Shown: in pieces, positions 7,268 through 15,479 of the stretch
Position numbering within the stretch: position 1 is the stretch's first letter
How the letters are laid out: every line of letters begins with the position of its first letter
Made by a program: the position numbers and the translations under genes
Source of the DNA: Bradyrhizobium icense
GTDB lineage: Bacteria > Pseudomonadota > Alphaproteobacteria > Rhizobiales > Xanthobacteraceae
Reading direction: 5' to 3'
DNA length: 64,000 bases
Assembly (NCBI RefSeq): GCF_001693385.1
Contig: NZ_CP016428.1
Coordinates: 5,022,001 to 5,086,000, forward strand
Notes under the pieces: generated by a model
Databases searched by the model: none
Told to the model about the DNA's origin: nothing
The model's input: only the letters and a program-made list of their open reading frames with translations

Positions 7268-9154
7268 CTAGAGCGGCCCCCTGCTCCCCGCACCACTGCC
7301 TCGTCCCTCCGATAGGGGCACGCGGATAATAAACCAGAACCATGCTCCGAGCTGAACTGCAAGGTTGATTGCAAAGGCTGTCTGGTAAGCAACTTCCGGG
7401 TAGTGGCCCTGCTGAGGCGTCCAGTACTGAATCACGAAGCCCACCAGATACTGGACCAGAAACGCGCAACCGATGTGAAAGACATTGAGCGCCGCGGTGG
7501 CACGTCCAGCAAGCTCTTTTGGGAAAAAATCGGCCAGAATCGCGTAGCTAAGGACGGTCGCCGCTCCGCCGGCAGCGACGATCATCCACGGAACAGATGA
7601 TGGCAAAGGTACTCGCAGGATCACTGCCAATTGGGCTACGAAGAACGGAACTGCGACCAAGCCCAAGAGCGGTCGTGGACCTATCCCGTATCGACGAAGC
7701 TTTTGAGCCGCAACGCCTAGAACCAGGGCGCCCGCACTCGATGCGATTGCCATGGCAAAGAGATTGCGAAGCAATTCCGATCGGTCCAGGCCCTCGACAT
7801 CGGAGAACCACTGGGCAGCCCACAACCCTTGTAACGCCCAGGCCGTACCAATGCAGGTCGCAGAGAGCGGAGCCAAACGCCAGAAGCGAGGATCTGTATA
7901 AATTATTCGTAGTCCAACGGTAGTCCCCTTCGCTGCCAATGACCACCTGCCCTTTGGCACGAGAACGAAAATTGCAAGGGCGCATCCAACCGATGCGATG
8001 GCTAGGAGCTCAAACAATCCCCGCCAGCCGATCGACACGAGCAGGTATTCGGCCGGCAATGTTGCCGTCACGGCGCCAAAGGACCCTAGCATGATCATCA
8101 GGCCATTGAGCAGTGGCACCTGCTCGGCGGGAAACCAGAGAACGACGGCTTTCAATCCGGCCGTCAATGCTGCAGAAGCGCCAAAGCCGATTAACGCCCG
8201 GCCGAGAAGAAGAAGCCAAAAGTTGTCGGCGACGGCAAATAGCGCTGCCCCGGCGGCTGCGGCCATCAGCACGACACTCTGAATTTTCCCTGGACCGTAT
8301 CGGTCCACTAACACCCCGATAGGAATCTGGGCGGCTGCGAAGGTCAGGAAGTAGATGGACGTCAGGAGACCGAGGTCATCGGCACCCAGACCAAACTCAT
8401 TGGTCAGTGGTGCAGCTATGGTCGCGTTGATGGTACGAAAGAGAAAAGAAAGGTAGTAAGCTGCGACGAAGGGTAAGAAGACGCGCAAAACTAAAAGCCA
8501 ATCTGTGGAGAAGGCTCGTGACCGCTGCGGCCCCGTAGCACGCCATGGCGCCAGAAGCGGCCGCAATATCGCGCCAGCCATTGTTTGATCTGCTCTTGTA
8601 TCGGGTTCGCGCTCGAAGGCTGCGCCTCGAGCATCAGGCGGAGATTGTGGTTTGTTGCCCGCGACAGTCGCCGCAACGCCGTTTGGTTCCTGGTGTGTGG
8701 AGCGGGTCGCCCCTTCTTGCCTCACCGGTTGTGTTGCAAGATGCGCCGGATCAGTCGAATTCACCCGCTCGATTGTTTCCTTGATGAGCGACGTTCCTAG
8801 ATGGACCCGCCTTGTCACCTGTTCAGCAAATTCGTCGAAGCGCGCGAGTCCCAGGGTACAGGCGGCAGGTTGGTCGGCGGCTGCAAGCGGAGGCGTGACG
8901 GCGAGAAGAAATCGAGCCTGAAGTGCAACAGCCTCGCTCACAATCCGCAACTCTTGATGAAGCTGTTCGAGGTTCCGGTTGATGGCGCTCAGCCGGCGAT
9001 CTACCGAGGGCTCTTCGACGTCATGGTCTGGCTCGAAGAAATGAGCGAGGGCAGCCTCAATGATCGCCGATTTGGTGGCCCCGGGACATTGCGCTGCGAC
9101 TGCGAGCCGCGCGGCGACGGGCTCGGAAAGGTAGACACCGATCCATGGCTTCAT
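7268..9154 (-). CDS. Chimeric protein: ribbon-helix-helix conjugation-type regulator fused to an MFS transporter
   Basis: One uninterrupted frame encodes 628 residues. Residues 1-130 (MKPWIGVYLSEPVAARLAVA, then GATKSAIIEAAL) are the CopG/ribbon-helix-helix protein found upstream of trb conjugation genes in rhizobial islands. Residues 192-628 form a standard-length MFS carrier of about 12 membrane segments with the loop motif GVLVDRYGPGK after the second segment. Residues 130-190 are a linker rich in Pro, Thr and Gln. An internal ATG at 8581 would make the transporter alone at normal MFS length, so the natural product may be either form. The start overlaps the stop of the upstream alpha/beta hydrolase by four bases. 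The transported substrate is unknown. Confidence 0.8.
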   Translation of the reverse strand: MKPWIGVYLSEPVAARLAVAAQCPGATKSAIIEAALAHFFEPDHDVEEPSVDRRLSAINRNLEQLHQELRIVSEAVALQARFLLAVTPPLAAADQPAACTLGLARFDEFAEQVTRRVHLGTSLIKETIERVNSTDPAHLATQPVRQEGATRSTHQEPNGVAATVAGNKPQSPPDARGAAFEREPDTRADQTMAGAILRPLLAPWRATGPQRSRAFSTDWLLVLRVFLPFVAAYYLSFLFRTINATIAAPLTNEFGLGADDLGLLTSIYFLTFAAAQIPIGVLVDRYGPGKIQSVVLMAAAAGAALFAVADNFWLLLLGRALIGFGASAALTAGLKAVVLWFPAEQVPLLNGLMIMLGSFGAVTATLPAEYLLVSIGWRGLFELLAIASVGCALAIFVLVPKGRWSLAAKGTTVGLRIIYTDPRFWRLAPLSATCIGTAWALQGLWAAQWFSDVEGLDRSELLRNLFAMAIASSAGALVLGVAAQKLRRYGIGPRPLLGLVAVPFFVAQLAVILRVPLPSSVPWMIVAAGGAATVLSYAILADFFPKELAGRATAALNVFHIGCAFLVQYLVGFVIQYWTPQQGHYPEVAYQTAFAINLAVQLGAWFWFIIRVPLSEGRGSGAGSRGPL

Positions 9155-10065
9155 GGAAGCGCTCCGTCGAAATGCAATCGAGCGGCCGTTGACTTCTCAT
9201 GTCCCGAGACGGACTGTTTCCGTCGGTCGATATGACCCCAGCTTCCTCGCTCGACGGCGCTGAAGAACGCTTCAACTTGCGCGTTGAAGGCCGCAGGTTC
9301 TTCGAGATTGATGGCATGGCCCGTATTGGGGCACACCCAAATGCCAGCGGCGGGAATTGTGGATTTGAGCAACAGGCCGGTTTCTAAACATGGCTTGTCT
9401 TCGTCACCCACGGCGAGCAGCACCGGGACCGTCATCCGTGAAAATTCATCGGGGAAGTTGTGCAAAGACGGTCGCACGGCTTGGCACTGGAGCAAAGTAT
9501 TGGCCATCCCCTGCGCTGAATGCTGCTTGAGCCGGTCTACAAACTCTTGCCAGCCCTTCGGATCCTTGTGTTTCAGTTGAATTCGCGTGAAGTGGCGCGC
9601 CATTTTCTCTGCCATGGCATCCATACCTCGCGCCGCCAATGCGCGCGCGAGAACAGACGTGTTCTTCAACCACCTTTCACGATCCGAGGCTGGAGATCCC
9701 GCCCCTGCTCCGGCTGCGACGATCGCGCTGCTCCTTTCGCGGTACCGCAACCCAAACAGCAGAGCAGCATAGGCGCCCATGCTAGATCCAACCATGTGGG
9801 CGCGCCCGATCGAGAGGTCGCGCATGACGATGCCGATGTCTTCCACGGCGACCTCCCAGCCGTACATGGCAGGATCATCAGGAACGTCGCTCGGTGGATA
9901 TCCACGCGCGTTGTAAGCGATGCACCTATAGCCGCGCGAAAAATAACGGATCTGCGCTTCCCAGCTGTGCAGGTCGGATTCAAATTCATGAACGAAAATG
10001 ACTGGATAGCCCCGCCCATATTCCTCGAAATACAGCCTTATTCCACCTGAATCGATATAAGGCAT
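9151..10065 (-). CDS. Alpha/beta hydrolase
   Basis: This 304-residue protein has the alpha/beta-hydrolase fold. The oxyanion region reads PVIFVHEFESDLHSW, the nucleophile elbow is GSSMGAY (near residue 100), an acidic residue lies in VGDEDKPCL, and the catalytic His is in PNTGHAINLE. The ATG at 10065 (MPYIDSGGIRLYFEE) is preferred to the longer open frame to 10275, because the extension has no family resemblance. The C-terminal 30 residues after the catalytic His look like read-through into foreign sequence, where the frame meets the chimeric RHH-MFS gene. The substrate is unknown; coupling to the MFS gene suggests a shared task. Confidence 0.8.
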   Translation of the reverse strand: MPYIDSGGIRLYFEEYGRGYPVIFVHEFESDLHSWEAQIRYFSRGYRCIAYNARGYPPSDVPDDPAMYGWEVAVEDIGIVMRDLSIGRAHMVGSSMGAYAALLFGLRYRERSSAIVAAGAGAGSPASDRERWLKNTSVLARALAARGMDAMAEKMARHFTRIQLKHKDPKGWQEFVDRLKQHSAQGMANTLLQCQAVRPSLHNFPDEFSRMTVPVLLAVGDEDKPCLETGLLLKSTIPAAGIWVCPNTGHAINLEEPAAFNAQVEAFFSAVERGSWGHIDRRKQSVSGHEKSTAARLHFDGALP

Positions 10066-10257
10066 CGCCACCCCTTTTCTTGGAGCGCCGGCAAGACGCT
10101 GCCGCGCATCGAGTGGCGTTGTGGATGAGCAGGGATAAGAATGGAGGTGTCGATTACCGGCGGATCGGATTTCGACACACATCTCTTGTCTGACGCGCCT
10201 CGGCCAGGCCCTCAGGTCATATCGGGAGCAACTCCTAAAGCTTTCCTGAGAGCACGA

Positions 10258-10335
10258 TGTGGCCAAGGCGTTCAACTATTTCCTGGAGCGATAGGAGGCG
10301 AGCTTCACGCTGTTCCTCGAGAATGAGTGCGTGTG
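10258..10335 (+). mobile_element. Short IS66-type transposase (TnpC) remnant
   Basis: The translation contains AKAFNYFLER, a stop, then EASFTLFLE. This resembles the C-terminal region of IS66-family TnpC proteins. Only about 25 codons are recognisable, so this is a relic. Confidence 0.35.
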
Positions 10336-10339
10336 TCTG

Positions 10340-11327
10340 TTGAATAAGCCCGCCGAAAAGGGGGCTTAGACGCGTCGCGCTTGGCGCCCTAGCCGTGCTG
10401 CCGACCCAAGCACGATTCCCGCATCACGAGGGCAGTTGATGCTTGCGATCGCGTCGTGTTATGCGGGGAGGAATGGCGAGATTCTTAGTGGCTGTCTCCA
10501 GGGTGGGGGTAGCCTTTCGCCTGAAATCCCCGACCCGACATGTTTTGCTCTCGCTGATGAACAGCGCGGAGTCGCTGGCGTCGGCTCGCGGTGCGAGGGC
10601 TGGCTCGGTGAGCCCCATTCCGGACCATATTAGCGGGCGGCCTGAAGACATCACTTCACTTACGACCGGACTGATCGCCTTCGACCATAGCGCCAAGAAC
10701 GACCTCGACCTGTGTCAGTGTGGGCGACCGTGATCGATGTCAGTCGAATATGGGAGTCCTACATCGCCTTACATGGGCTGTCCGGGCCGACTCGAACTAC
10801 ACATTCTAGCACGATTAAACAAAGTACATCCGGTGCTTCTATATCCGAATGAACGCCGCGGGCTTCCGAGCTTCTTGCCTCCCGAGGCGCGCGACATTGC
10901 CGGCAAGAAGCCGCACCATCGTCATCTGCCGGGCCATCAGCAGGCAGCAGATTTCGGCCCATTGAACCACTCTCCCGAAGTCACAGGTGCTACAGCTAAT
11001 AGCTCAACACAGTTGTTTATTGCACAGTTGCGAGGAGGCTGGAGCAAGAGACGAGCTCTTCGCAGGAGCGTTCACCTATTCAATCCGCCAGAAATGCCCT
11101 GCGTGCGGCATGCCCCGTGTGTCCGACCTCAGACGCGCGGCTTGTTTCAAAATCCACCGGTCTTGTTGCGAAGACAACATCGCGATCGAAAAACCTCAGG
11201 GAATGCGCATCGCGTCCGCTGGCCTAGATCCTGCACACCACAAGCGACGCCGTGGAAGCGGCGCCAACAACGTCGGCCATTAGGCCTTCGTTGCAAGTTG
11301 GCGCGCGTCATGTGTTCGTGAGGTGAA
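10340..11327. other. Gene-poor stretch before the outer-membrane protein gene
   Basis: About 990 bp without a gene I can support. Open frames here are short and lack family signatures or sensible start sites. A ribosome-binding sequence (GAGGTG) lies just before 11328. Confidence 0.5.
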
Positions 11328-13052
11328 ATGCGATCTGAACTTCCTTTTTGCGGTGCCGCAACAGCGGCGCTCGTTGCAAGCGGTGCCGTCAATTCGGCCG
11401 ATCTTAAGCCGGCGGTAAAGGTCCCGCCGGCCCTCTGGAGCTGGACCGGCGGGTATATCGGCGGGCACGTCGGCGGCGGCTACGGGCTGACATCATTCAG
11501 TGATCCGTATGGTCCGTCACTCTATGGGGACGTTGTCGACACCCCTGTGTTCCTGGCCGGAGGTCAGATCGGCTACAATTGGCAGAGGGAGCGTTGGGTT
11601 TTCGGCGTTGAATTGGATGCAAGTGGCGCTGTCTCGCACGGTACAAACACCTGTCTTGCCGTTTCCGGCTTTGTCGTGAGCGCAAACTGCAACACCAGTC
11701 CAAGCGCCTTTGTCACCGGGACGGGTCGCCTGGGGTTTACGTTTGGCCCGCAGGGCCACACGCTGGTTTATCTCAAGGGGGGCGTGGCCTGGCAACACAA
11801 TCGCGGCGATGTCGCCAACAACCACGAATTCCCTATCAAAAGGCGCCGTGGCTGGGCGCCACAGACCCATTTCGATTATGGTGATGTCGGTGGCACAATC
11901 GGCGTGGGCGTCGAGCAAGCGCTCACGCCTGCATGGTCCGTAACACTTGAGTACGACTATTTGAGGTTCGGCGGACCAAGTGTAGCAACCCCTCCGACCC
12001 TACGGTATCCGCCCTTGGCAACGGTCCCGGCCAACATCACTAGCCTATCCAGCAGCTATCACGTCGGAAAGATTGGTCTGAACTACCATTTTGACGCCGC
12101 CCCATGGACACGGGCATGGTCAGATACGCCGCTATACGCGACAAAGCCGACGGTCAGCGGATCGCCGATTGCCTTCGCTGATAGGTGGTCGTTGGAAAGC
12201 GGCACACGGCTCTGGTTAAGCCGAGGAAAGTTTCAATGGGACCACGGGGGTAGTCATCTCGTATCAAGACTCACCTATCATGGGCTGGATGGGATTTCCG
12301 GTGAGTTGTTCGAACGGCTGGACAGCCCCTGGGGGATCTTCCTGAAGGGCAATATCGGGTTCGGGCGCTTCAACGACGGAAATGAGAATGATGAAGATTG
12401 GGGCATGGCCGATACCTCCGGGAGACCCCGCATCGCCTACGCCAACACGATATCGGGTCAGGGCAACGGAAGGTTTACCTACTACACCGCCGATGCCGGC
12501 TACAATTTCCTGCGCGGCAGCACCTATAAGGTCGGTGGGTTTATGGGCTGGAGCTACTACGGCCAGAAGTCTGATTCGATAGGCTGCGTTCAGATCGCCT
12601 CCCCCAAGTCTGCTCCATGCCTTGTGCCGGGCGATAGAAGGACTGTCGGCAGCCAAGACACTGATTGGAATGCGCTGCGCATCGGCCTCAGCGCTGAGAC
12701 CATGTTGCTCGATCGTTGGCGCGTGAGTGCCGACGTTGCTTACCTGCCGTGGACGGATTTCCACGGGCGCGACAACCATCTGCTGCGCCCTTTCACGACT
12801 TTTGACGATCAACGCGGGAGTGGTGGCAATGGTGTGCAGGTCGAGGCAGTCCTATCCTACTTCATCACTGAGAACTTCAGCGTTGGCATCGGTGGCCGTT
12901 ATTGGGCCATGTGGACTCCAAACCAGCGTAAAGAACTCGCCACCGAAGCCAAGACGGCGCGCAGCTTTCCTGTTACCGAGGGGCCCTATCCTGCGAACTA
13001 TAGCATGGAACGATGGGGCACGTTCCTGCAGGCCTCCTACAAGTTTGACTGA
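11328..13052 (+). CDS. Outer-membrane protein with two beta-barrel domains
   Basis: This 574-residue protein begins with a secretion signal (MRSELPFCGAATAALVASGA) and a mature start like rhizobial Omp25/Omp31 porins (ADLK, then WSWTGGYIGGHVGGGYG). Residues about 35-260 form an Omp25/31-like barrel, ending in KIGLNYHF. Residues about 280-574 form a second barrel with alternating aromatic strands and a terminal Phe-Asp (ASYKFD), the latter close to the usual aromatic end of outer-membrane proteins. Most Omp25/31 proteins have only the first barrel (about 210-280 residues), so this is roughly double length. It probably inserts in the outer membrane. Function of the second barrel is unknown. Confidence 0.75.
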   Translation: MRSELPFCGAATAALVASGAVNSADLKPAVKVPPALWSWTGGYIGGHVGGGYGLTSFSDPYGPSLYGDVVDTPVFLAGGQIGYNWQRERWVFGVELDASGAVSHGTNTCLAVSGFVVSANCNTSPSAFVTGTGRLGFTFGPQGHTLVYLKGGVAWQHNRGDVANNHEFPIKRRRGWAPQTHFDYGDVGGTIGVGVEQALTPAWSVTLEYDYLRFGGPSVATPPTLRYPPLATVPANITSLSSSYHVGKIGLNYHFDAAPWTRAWSDTPLYATKPTVSGSPIAFADRWSLESGTRLWLSRGKFQWDHGGSHLVSRLTYHGLDGISGELFERLDSPWGIFLKGNIGFGRFNDGNENDEDWGMADTSGRPRIAYANTISGQGNGRFTYYTADAGYNFLRGSTYKVGGFMGWSYYGQKSDSIGCVQIASPKSAPCLVPGDRRTVGSQDTDWNALRIGLSAETMLLDRWRVSADVAYLPWTDFHGRDNHLLRPFTTFDDQRGSGGNGVQVEAVLSYFITENFSVGIGGRYWAMWTPNQRKELATEAKTARSFPVTEGPYPANYSMERWGTFLQASYKFD

Positions 13053-13150
13053 AACTGTTCGCTCGTCGCTCTAAGCCTCGGAAGCCGAACTATACGTGAC
13101 GAAACCGCGGATCCTGTGGGCTCGATTCACGCGGAGACCGGGAATAAAGC

Positions 13151-13187
13151 TGCAAGCTTTTGGGCCGTTCAAGCCCGAAAGCTTGCA
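13151..13187. other. Strong 15-bp hairpin downstream of the outer-membrane protein gene
   Basis: The arms at 13151-13165 and 13173-13187 pair along 15 positions with one G-U, around a 7-base loop (CGTTCAA). It starts 98 bp after the preceding stop codon and lacks a T-run, so it is not a standard terminator. It may stabilise the mRNA 3' end or belong to the adjacent tRNA-like array. Confidence 0.45.
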
Positions 13188-13374
13188 TCGATCTAACCGA
13201 AGGCGAAGGCCAGGCGCCTCGGAAGTGGTGCAACGTTCGATCCCGCCAGGCTTGAGGCGTAACTCTGGAAGTGGACGTCTGAGGCAGTTCCGCCATTCGG
13301 AAGTTCGATCCCTCCGCTACAGCCAGCCAACCCCTAACCATTAAGAAGGCTGTCGGCCGGGGGATTGGTCAGCG

Positions 13375-13436
13375 ACTGTATCGCCCGTAGCACAGGGGAT
13401 CAGCCGGTCGACGCCGGTTCGAGTCCGGCTGGCAGT
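13375..13436 (+). pseudogene. tRNA-like remnant lacking an anticodon arm
   Basis: A perfect 5-bp T-stem (GCCGG/CCGGC) encloses the loop TTCGAGT, and flanking bases pair partly as an acceptor stem. A D-arm-like GTAGCACAGGGGAT is present, but the distance to the T-arm leaves no room for an anticodon arm. It is a deletion relic. Confidence 0.45.
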
Positions 13437-13444
13437 GCCGACGT

Positions 13445-13521
13445 CTTCCCGTAGCTCAACCGGATGAGCAGCGCTCTACGAACGCGAAGGTATGCAGGCT
13501 CGGGTCCTGCCGGGAGGGCCA
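13445..13521 (+). tRNA. tRNA-Arg(ACG)-like gene, best-preserved member of the array
   Basis: The 77-base unit shows a 7-bp acceptor stem (CTTCCCG with CGGGAGG, one G-U), a perfect D-stem (GCTC-N8-GAGC), the anticodon loop CTACGAA with anticodon ACG, a 5-bp T-stem (GCAGG/CCTGC) with loop CTCGGGT, and an encoded CCA end. The anticodon stem pairs at only three of five positions, so it may be inactive. Confidence 0.6.
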
Positions 13522-13524
13522 ATT

Positions 13525-13594
13525 TCAGGCGCAGGGTAGCGGCTGTCCCGCCGGTTGTGGGATATTGTCGGTTCGAGTCCGACCGCCTTCACCA
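13525..13594 (+). pseudogene. tRNA-like gene with encoded CCA, possibly His-type
   Basis: The T-arm is perfect (GTCGG, loop TTCGAGT, CCGAC), the acceptor pairs at five of seven positions, and CCA is encoded. The middle reads GCCGGTTGTGGGA, which resembles a His (GTG) anticodon loop, but the stem does not close and the total is only 70 bases. It is probably decayed. Confidence 0.45.
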
Positions 13595-13786
13595 AAACAT
13601 CCGTTGACTAAGTTCGAGCGTCATTGTCGAAGCGATCAGCGGTGTGAGTCAAGAAATCGCCTGCACTGATTGGTTCGGATACTTCAGCCATCATACCAGT
13701 AATGCGCCTGACGCCGCGTCGTCCGAACCAGACACTTGCCAGGCGACTACGGCCCTATTGCGGGATCGGTGCTGAAGAAGGTTTAC

Positions 13787-13833
13787 TTCGCTTTGGGAGC
13801 GAGAGGTCGCTGGTTCGAATCCAACTCGGGAGA
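13787..13833 (+). pseudogene. 3' part of a tRNA-Pro(TGG)-like gene
   Basis: An anticodon arm pairs fully (TTCGC with GCGAG, one G-U) around the loop TTTGGGA, giving anticodon TGG. A 5-base variable loop and a T-arm (GCTGG, TTCGAAT, CCAAC; four of five pairs) follow. No matching 5' acceptor or D-arm precedes it and CCA is absent. Confidence 0.5.
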
Positions 13834-13835
13834 AA

Positions 13836-13890
13836 TCCCAGTAGCTCAGTGGTAGAACGCTTGCCGTTCCGGTTTCGATACTTGCCCGGT
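13836..13890 (+). pseudogene. 5' part of a tRNA-Gly(GCC)-like gene
   Basis: TAGCTCAGTGGTAGAAC is a typical D-arm with one mismatch, followed by CGCTTGCCG with a Gly GCC anticodon. The T-arm and 3' acceptor are not convincing. Confidence 0.45.
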
Positions 13891-14061
13891 CCTGCAATAG
13901 GGCGACCTTTTCGGCATCGTGAGCATGACGCTGACGGAAAGCGGTTACTTCGTCGGTTCGATTCCAATCGACCCCGCCTTATGGGGTCGACGCCCAGTTG
14001 GTCGGGCATACCAGCCCGGCCTCGTAGCTCTTCACAACCGGCAAATCCCCCGGAAACTGCT

Positions 14062-14433
14062 TCAGTTCCTCTGTGAGTTCTGCGACCTCCATGGCTTGTC
14101 CGCTGTTCACGAGGTGATCGCAGCAGCCGTGCTCGCTTGTTTATATCCACCTGTTTGAGGACGGCAATGGACGTCTTGACGTCCACGTCGCTTCACAGCA
14201 CCGCCGGCACACCGAAATTCCACGCAGCTGTAGGTCAAGGGATTACCTCACGGACGAGGAGATCTAAAGGGCACTGCGCAAGGGGCGATTTGGCCGAGAA
14301 GGCAAATCCGTTCACCTGAAGCGGTTTAGAGAGCCTGACATCCTCGACCCATTGCGGCACGCACTGATAGTCCACCCAGAAAACGATGACGCTTCAAAGC
14401 CCGAGCTAACAGCTCGCTGAAAGTTTGAATACG
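14062..14433. other. Gene-less gap after the tRNA array
   Basis: About 370 bp with no supported gene. A short imperfect inverted repeat around 14159-14190 (GGACGTC and GACGTCC) is the only structure seen. Confidence 0.4.
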
Positions 14434-14922
14434 CTACTGCAACACGGCCGGACGTATCTCTATAGAGCGCATTGATGTCCCGGCAATTTGCCCCTTACAC
14501 GTGATTAAGTCATTCTCCTTGAGAGACAAGACGTATTGCTTGGCTGCGTCATCGGAGAGCCTCACATAGCAGAAGGTGCTAACGAGGCCGGGACGCGATT
14601 TGGTTTGTACTACATAGTAACCGTGGCGCTCGGAGACGTTATAGACTGGTAACCTCCATCGAACGATTTTGCCCTTGATCTCGCGCTCTTTTTCGTCTCG
14701 CTGAATTTGGGTGGCATTTGAAAAGAACGAAAACATTTCGGCAAGCTCGCCTGTCGGTGCAAGGTCGGAAGCGTTTTCCGAAGCTAATCTTGCATCCGAG
14801 GCTACAGTAGCTCCGTCAACACCGCTTTGCTTTGGCAAAATTGTGTAAATCAAAGCCGCGAATACGGGGACGCCGATCAGTACGACTACGCACCAAAAGA
14901 CTACCTCAAGCGTTCGTTTCAA
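14434..14922 (-). CDS. Membrane-anchored protein with an OB-fold-like domain
   Basis: This 162-residue protein has one N-terminal membrane segment (residues 7-29) and a soluble C-terminal domain. The pattern in residues 75-162 (EKEREIKGKIVRWRLPVYNV, later LITCKGQIAG and IEIRPAVL) resembles the tRNA_anti-like OB-fold family, often found in periplasmic or envelope proteins. It is the last gene of a four-gene minus-strand operon, and its start overlaps the preceding stop by four bases. Function is unknown. Confidence 0.6.
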   Translation of the reverse strand: MKRTLEVVFWCVVVLIGVPVFAALIYTILPKQSGVDGATVASDARLASENASDLAPTGELAEMFSFFSNATQIQRDEKEREIKGKIVRWRLPVYNVSERHGYYVVQTKSRPGLVSTFCYVRLSDDAAKQYVLSLKENDLITCKGQIAGTSMRSIEIRPAVLQ

Positions 14923-15266
14923 GCTGACTGAGCCGCCGCGCGGCCACCCCCGATTGTGGCAAGCACGCCACCGATGAAGGCGAGTAACATAAATATTGCG
15001 ACTAACGTGCCACCTAGGATGGCTCCAGCAATAGACGCGAGTACCAAAAGCATCCCGGGGATACGACTGTTGGAGCCCATTGCGACGGCCCCGAGCACGA
15101 TAACCAAGAATGAAAAGCCGACCCCACCCCAGCCAAGGCCAACAACTAACTGGGCGTCATTTGCCTGAACCGCCGAGCCCACACCACCTACTAAAAGTGT
15201 AATTCCGGCTGCAAAAATCCCGAATATTCCAGCTATAAGCGCCACAATCCCACCAGCTTTGCGCAT
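14919..15266 (-). CDS. Small integral membrane protein
   Basis: This 115-residue protein has about three membrane segments (residues 5-30, 42-65 and 70-108) that are rich in Gly, Ala, Ile and Val. The pattern resembles DUF4064-type small membrane proteins. It is third in the operon, 15 bp after the 64-residue gene, and overlaps the next gene by four bases. Role unknown. Confidence 0.65.
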   Translation of the reverse strand: MRKAGGIVALIAGIFGIFAAGITLLVGGVGSAVQANDAQLVVGLGWGGVGFSFLVIVLGAVAMGSNSRIPGMLLVLASIAGAILGGTLVAIFMLLAFIGGVLATIGGGRAAAQSA

Positions 15267-15281
15267 GCTTTGGTCCCCTTT

Positions 15282-15476
15282 TTACCGTCTAGCTACACCT
15301 TGAACGAACGTTCCAAACAGCTGCATCATCTGCTGCTGATTAACTCGATTGATGCGAGCCTGATTGACCTTTTGTAGTTCGAGTTCGTACCCTCTTTGAG
15401 CTCCCGAATGCCCCAACTGCGCTGCACGGTTCAAGAGAGCTAGCTTCGTTTGCTCTGGATCGGGAGTTTGCACCAA
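15282..15476 (-). CDS. Hypothetical small protein
   Basis: This 64-residue protein has a Sel1/TPR-like start (ALLNRAAQLGHSGAQRGYELE) and a Gln-rich middle. It starts three bases after the stop codon of the large upstream gene, so it is clearly in the same operon. It could be a split-off extra repeat of that gene, whose C-terminus also carries TPR-like helices. Confidence 0.55.
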   Translation of the reverse strand: MVQTPDPEQTKLALLNRAAQLGHSGAQRGYELELQKVNQARINRVNQQQMMQLFGTFVQGVARR

Positions 15477-15479
15477 TCC

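Larger units (their letters stand above)
13225..14060 (+). repeat. Decayed tandem tRNA array
   Basis: Seven T-loop-type motifs, six of them close to GTTCGANTCC, occur on the plus strand: at 13235, 13303, 13417, 13499 (variant), 13571, 13813 and 13956. Several are framed by pairing T-stems, D-arm sequence (TAGCTCA-type) and CCA ends (13519-13521, 13592-13594). Individual members are listed separately. Between them are partial tRNA pieces: an isolated good D-arm (GCCC-N8-GGGC) near 13990 and an 8-bp inverted repeat (13969-13976 with 13984-13991). Only one member folds nearly completely. Such clusters are known on phages, plasmids and integrative elements; here most look non-functional. Confidence 0.65.
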
